DNA of 17,749 bases from JBOHBN01 sp050698355 (GTDB taxonomy: Bacteria > Actinomycetota > Actinomycetes > Streptosporangiales > WHST01). Each line of letters starts with the position of its first letter. Within the stretch, counting starts at the first letter, position 1. The notes beneath the pieces were generated by a model. The model did not search any database, had not been told where the DNA came from, and was given only the letters and a program-made list of their open reading frames with translations. Positions 15,149 to 17,749 of this stretch are shown here, piece after piece. Where the stretch lies: NCBI GenBank assembly GCA_050698355.1, contig JBOHBN010000131.1, positions 1 through 17,749 on the forward strand. Direction: 5' to 3'. The position numbers were made by a program, and so were the translations under genes.

Positions 15149-16542
15149 GGCTGCACCACCTCGGTCGGGGAGTCCTCCGGTTCGACTCGGTGTGTCGAGG
15201 ACGGGTCGGGGGTGGGACGGCGCGCCGCGTCACTCACCCGGAGCAGCAGCGCGATCAGCGCCCAGTTGGCGAGGAGTGACGACCCGCCGTACGAGAGAAA
15301 CGGCGTGGTGAGGCCGGTCAGCGGGATCAGCCGCGTCACGCCGCCGACGACGACGAACACCTGTAGCGCGACGGCGACCGACAGGCCGGCGGCGAGCAGC
15401 TTGCCGAATCCGTCGCGGGAGGCCAGCGCGATCCGCATGCCGCGCGCGACCACCACCAGGTATACAAGCAGGATGGCCATCAGGCCGGCGAGTCCCAGCT
15501 CCTCACCCAGCCCGGCGATGATGAAGTCGCTCTTGGCGAACGGTACGAGTGTCGGCCGGCCCTGACCGAGCCCCGTGCCGGTGATCCCCCCGTCGGCCAT
15601 GCCGAAGAGGCCCTGGATGAGCTGGTAGCTGTTGTCGGGGTCCTTGAACGGGTGCAGCCAGATGTTGAACCGCTCCCGTACGTGGGCGAACAGGTGGTAG
15701 GCGAGGAACGACCCGCCGCCGAACAGCACGAGGCCGATGATGATCCAGCTGACCCGTCCGGTGGCGATGTAGAGCATCGCGACGAAGATGCCGAAGAAGA
15801 GCAGTGACGAGCCGAGGTCGTGCTCGAAGACGAGGATGCCCAGGCTCGCCACCCAGGCGACGAGCACCGGCCCGAGATCCTTCGCCCGGGGCAGGTCGAC
15901 GAACAGCACTCGTCGGCCCGCGAGGCTGAGCACGTCGCGCTTCGCCACGAGGTAGCCGGCGAAGAACACCATGAGCAGCAGCTTGGCGAACTCGCCGGGT
16001 TGGATGGAGAACCCGGCGATGCGGATCCACAGCTTGGCGCCGTGAACGGCCGAGATCGAGGCGGGTAGCACTGCGGGCAGTGCGAGGAGGACCAGGCCCG
16101 CGACCCCCGCAGTGTAGGTGAACCGGCGTAGCAGCCGGTGGTCGCGGACCAGCACCAGGACGGCGACGAACAGCGCGATACCGACGAGGGTGTAGATGAA
16201 CTGCATCAGCGGGTTGCCGCCGCTGGAGTCGCTGATGTCCAGGCGGTGGATGAAGACGAGCCCGATGCCGTTCAACAGGAACACGCAGGGCAACAGCAGC
16301 GGGTCGGCATAGCGGGCGAAGATGCGCACGAACACGTGCGTGATCGTCGCGACGAGCACGAGGCCGATCGCGTACCACCCGATCTGCGGCGGCAGCTTCC
16401 CGTGCATGACGATCTCGACGTTCGCGTACGCGGCGAGACCGATCAACGTGGCGAAGACGAGCATGGCGAGCTCGACGTTGCGCCGCGTGCGGACTTTCCT
16501 GCCGGCGCCTTCCCGCCTCTGGTCGGCCGCGGCGGACGTCAC
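15145..16542 (-). CDS. rodA: SEDS-family peptidoglycan glycosyltransferase RodA/FtsW
   Basis: 465-residue multi-pass membrane protein that polymerises lipid II into glycan strands with the partner PBP encoded next to it. SEDS signatures: IQPGEFAK (181-188), FEHDLGSS (239-246) with the essential Glu240/Asp242 region, KSDFIIAGLGEELG (337-350) and PFLSYGGSS (414-422). The hydrophilic C-terminal tail is about 35 residues. GTG at 16542 is chosen: it overlaps the pstP stop (GTGA) and lies 9 bases from GGGAGG. The in-frame GTG three codons upstream (16551) abuts that site with no spacing. Mycobacterial gene order (pstP-rodA-pbpA-pknB) supports the name rodA over ftsW. Confidence 0.95.
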   Translation of the reverse strand: MTSAAADQRREGAGRKVRTRRNVELAMLVFATLIGLAAYANVEIVMHGKLPPQIGWYAIGLVLVATITHVFVRIFARYADPLLLPCVFLLNGIGLVFIHRLDISDSSGGNPLMQFIYTLVGIALFVAVLVLVRDHRLLRRFTYTAGVAGLVLLALPAVLPASISAVHGAKLWIRIAGFSIQPGEFAKLLLMVFFAGYLVAKRDVLSLAGRRVLFVDLPRAKDLGPVLVAWVASLGILVFEHDLGSSLLFFGIFVAMLYIATGRVSWIIIGLVLFGGGSFLAYHLFAHVRERFNIWLHPFKDPDNSYQLIQGLFGMADGGITGTGLGQGRPTLVPFAKSDFIIAGLGEELGLAGLMAILLVYLVVVARGMRIALASRDGFGKLLAAGLSVAVALQVFVVVGGVTRLIPLTGLTTPFLSYGGSSLLANWALIALLLRVSDAARRPTPDPSSTHRVEPEDSPTEVVQP

Positions 16543-17749
16543 GGCGAACACCCTCCCGAGGTGTCACCGGACGGTGAGGGCGTGGGCGACTGGTGCTGGC
16601 GGGCGACGCACTTGTCGGCTTCCTGCCCGAGCCTGCTCACCGCTTCGAAGGCGTCGTCTCGGCTGGCGACCTCGATCCCGTTGCGCACCCGCTGCCGCTC
16701 GTACGCGGGCAGGTTGGAGAGCTCGATATCGGTGCGCTGCTCGACCTTGTTGAGGTGGGCCGGGCCGACCGGCTGGGAGAGCCCACGGTAGATCGTGACC
16801 TTGCCCTGCGACGGGGCGATGTAGAACTGCGAGAGCGTCCACTGCCAGGCGCCGACGCCCGCGAGGACGATGATGACCAGCAGCCCGATCGGCCAGACGA
16901 ACCGCCACCAGCGCCGTCGCGGCCGGGCACCCGGTTCCTCGTCGTCGGGCTCGCCGACGATCTCCGGGCCCCTGGCGCTCGCCAGCGCTGCCGCCCGGCT
17001 CGCCGCCGAGTCACCGGCCAGGCTGCGTGGCTGCTGTGTCTCGGTCGCGGCGCCGACCACGACGGGGTGGTCGGAGGTGTCGACGTCGACGACGTCGGCG
17101 ATCACACAGGTGATGTTGTCGGCGCCACCGGCGCGGTTGGCCAGGTTGACCAGCCGCCCCGTGACGGTCTCGATGGGTTCCGACCCGGACAGCTCGTCGC
17201 CGATCGTGTCGTCGCTGACGTACGAGGAGAGGCCGTCGGAGCAGAGCAGCCACCGGTCGCCGGCCCTGACCTCGTAGACGTTGATGTCCGGGTCGATCGC
17301 CGCCGCGGTGCCGAGGGCCTGGAGGAGCAGCGACCGCTGCGGGTGCACCGCGGCCTGCTCCTCGCTGAGCCGGCCCTCGTCCACGAGCGACTGAACCAGC
17401 GTGTGGTCCTTGGTCACCTGGGCGAGGGCGCCGTCGCGCAGGAGGTAGGCGCGGGAGTCGCCGATGTGCGCGAGGCACAGCCTGCCCTCCTCGTACAGCA
17501 GGGCAGTGAGCGTCGTGCCCATGCCCTCGAGGCTGGAGTCGGCATCCACCATCGAGCGGATCGAGTCGTTCGCGGCCGAGAACGAGTGCCGCAGGGTGTC
17601 GGCCAGGTCGCTGCCCGGCAGTTCCTCGTCGAGGGTGGCGAGGGTGGCGATGGCGACCGCGCTCGCGACCTCGCCGTGAGCGTGGCCGCCCATGCCGTCG
17701 GCGACGGCGACCAGGTGGGGGCCGGCGTACGCGGAGTCCTGGTTCTCCT
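16539..17749 (-). CDS. pstP: PP2C-type Ser/Thr phosphatase PstP (5' end outside window)
   Basis: The gene runs off the right edge; 402 residues are visible, beginning ENQDSAYAGP, which is the RxxN(E/Q)D metal motif with its first residues missing. DGMGGH (17-22), HIGDSRAY (about 94-101), CSDGLSSYVSD (169-179) and GGADN (207-211) complete the metal-binding PP2C core (about 1-220). A disordered linker leads to a TM helix (about 282-303) and an extracellular domain of about 95 residues with a Ser/Pro-rich end. PstP reverses PknB-type phosphorylation. The extracellular part is shorter than I recall for M. tuberculosis PstP. FHA-domain genes usually lie upstream, beyond the window. First visible gene of the minus-strand operon; its stop overlaps rodA. 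Confidence 0.95.
   Translation of the reverse strand, partial: ENQDSAYAGPHLVAVADGMGGHAHGEVASAVAIATLATLDEELPGSDLADTLRHSFSAANDSIRSMVDADSSLEGMGTTLTALLYEEGRLCLAHIGDSRAYLLRDGALAQVTKDHTLVQSLVDEGRLSEEQAAVHPQRSLLLQALGTAAAIDPDINVYEVRAGDRWLLCSDGLSSYVSDDTIGDELSGSEPIETVTGRLVNLANRAGGADNITCVIADVVDVDTSDHPVVVGAATETQQPRSLAGDSAASRAAALASARGPEIVGEPDDEEPGARPRRRWWRFVWPIGLLVIIVLAGVGAWQWTLSQFYIAPSQGKVTIYRGLSQPVGPAHLNKVEQRTDIELSNLPAYERQRVRNGIEVASRDDAFEAVSRLGQEADKCVARQHQSPTPSPSGDTSGGCSP
16552..16557 (-). promoter_or_regulatory. Shine-Dalgarno site that decides the rodA start
   Basis: GGGAGG read on the minus strand, inside the last codons of pstP. Spacing is 9 bases to the GTG at 16542 and zero to the GTG at 16551, so it selects the shorter product and supports translational coupling to pstP. 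Confidence 0.65.

Noticed and set aside
13667..15565. 632-codon plus-strand open frame opposite pbpA and rodA
   Set aside because: The minus strand encodes two recognisable enzymes with all motifs; the plus frame is Arg/Gly/Val-rich low-complexity translation typical of a shadow frame.

Overview
The window is high-GC actinobacterial chromosome. Its right two thirds carry the cell-growth and division block that lies close to the replication origin in Mycobacterium and Streptomyces: ppiA, a rhomboid protease, a PspC-domain protein, crgA, a DUF881 protein, a pabA/trpG-type amidotransferase, then pknB, pbpA, rodA and pstP. I place it in the Actinomycetes from gene order and protein sequence but cannot name a genus.

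Layout. (1) Positions 1-1412: the tail of a probable upstream gene overlaps an M50 intramembrane metalloprotease that has an N-terminal PqqD-like region, an arrangement seen in peptide (RiPP) maturation loci. (2) 1624-4548: a tightly packed plus-strand operon of MscL with a C-terminal zinc ribbon, a fold-type IV aminotransferase with altered cofactor-site residues, a sulfotransferase-like protein and a tandem DUF427 protein. The first three are joined by 4-base stop/start overlaps. (3) 4626-5315, minus: a DUF5324-like membrane protein, divergent from ppiA and the rhomboid gene (5486-6863). (4) 6864-7106: a structured intergenic region with five DnaA-box-like 9-mers, nested inverted repeats and a strong terminator-like hairpin. 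(5) 7107-7747, minus: PspC protein and crgA; divergent from them, a DUF881 protein (7905-8645). (6) 8706-9233: a small ArsR-type regulator and a 63-residue membrane/coiled-coil protein, in the position where I recall class E sortases in Streptomyces. (7) 9351-9998: glutamine amidotransferase; 10275-11699: a sugar/H+ symporter. (8) 11799-17749, minus: pstP (5' end outside the window), rodA, pbpA and pknB.

Working together: PknB (kinase with extracellular PASTA domains) and PstP (PP2C phosphatase) set the phosphorylation state of cell-wall and division proteins. RodA polymerises glycan strands and PbpA cross-links them. CrgA is a divisome membrane protein. The MscL operon is the least understood part, and its aminotransferase/sulfotransferase pair is the best candidate here for undescribed biochemistry. 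Convergent gene ends are each marked by GC-rich hairpins without U-tracts.
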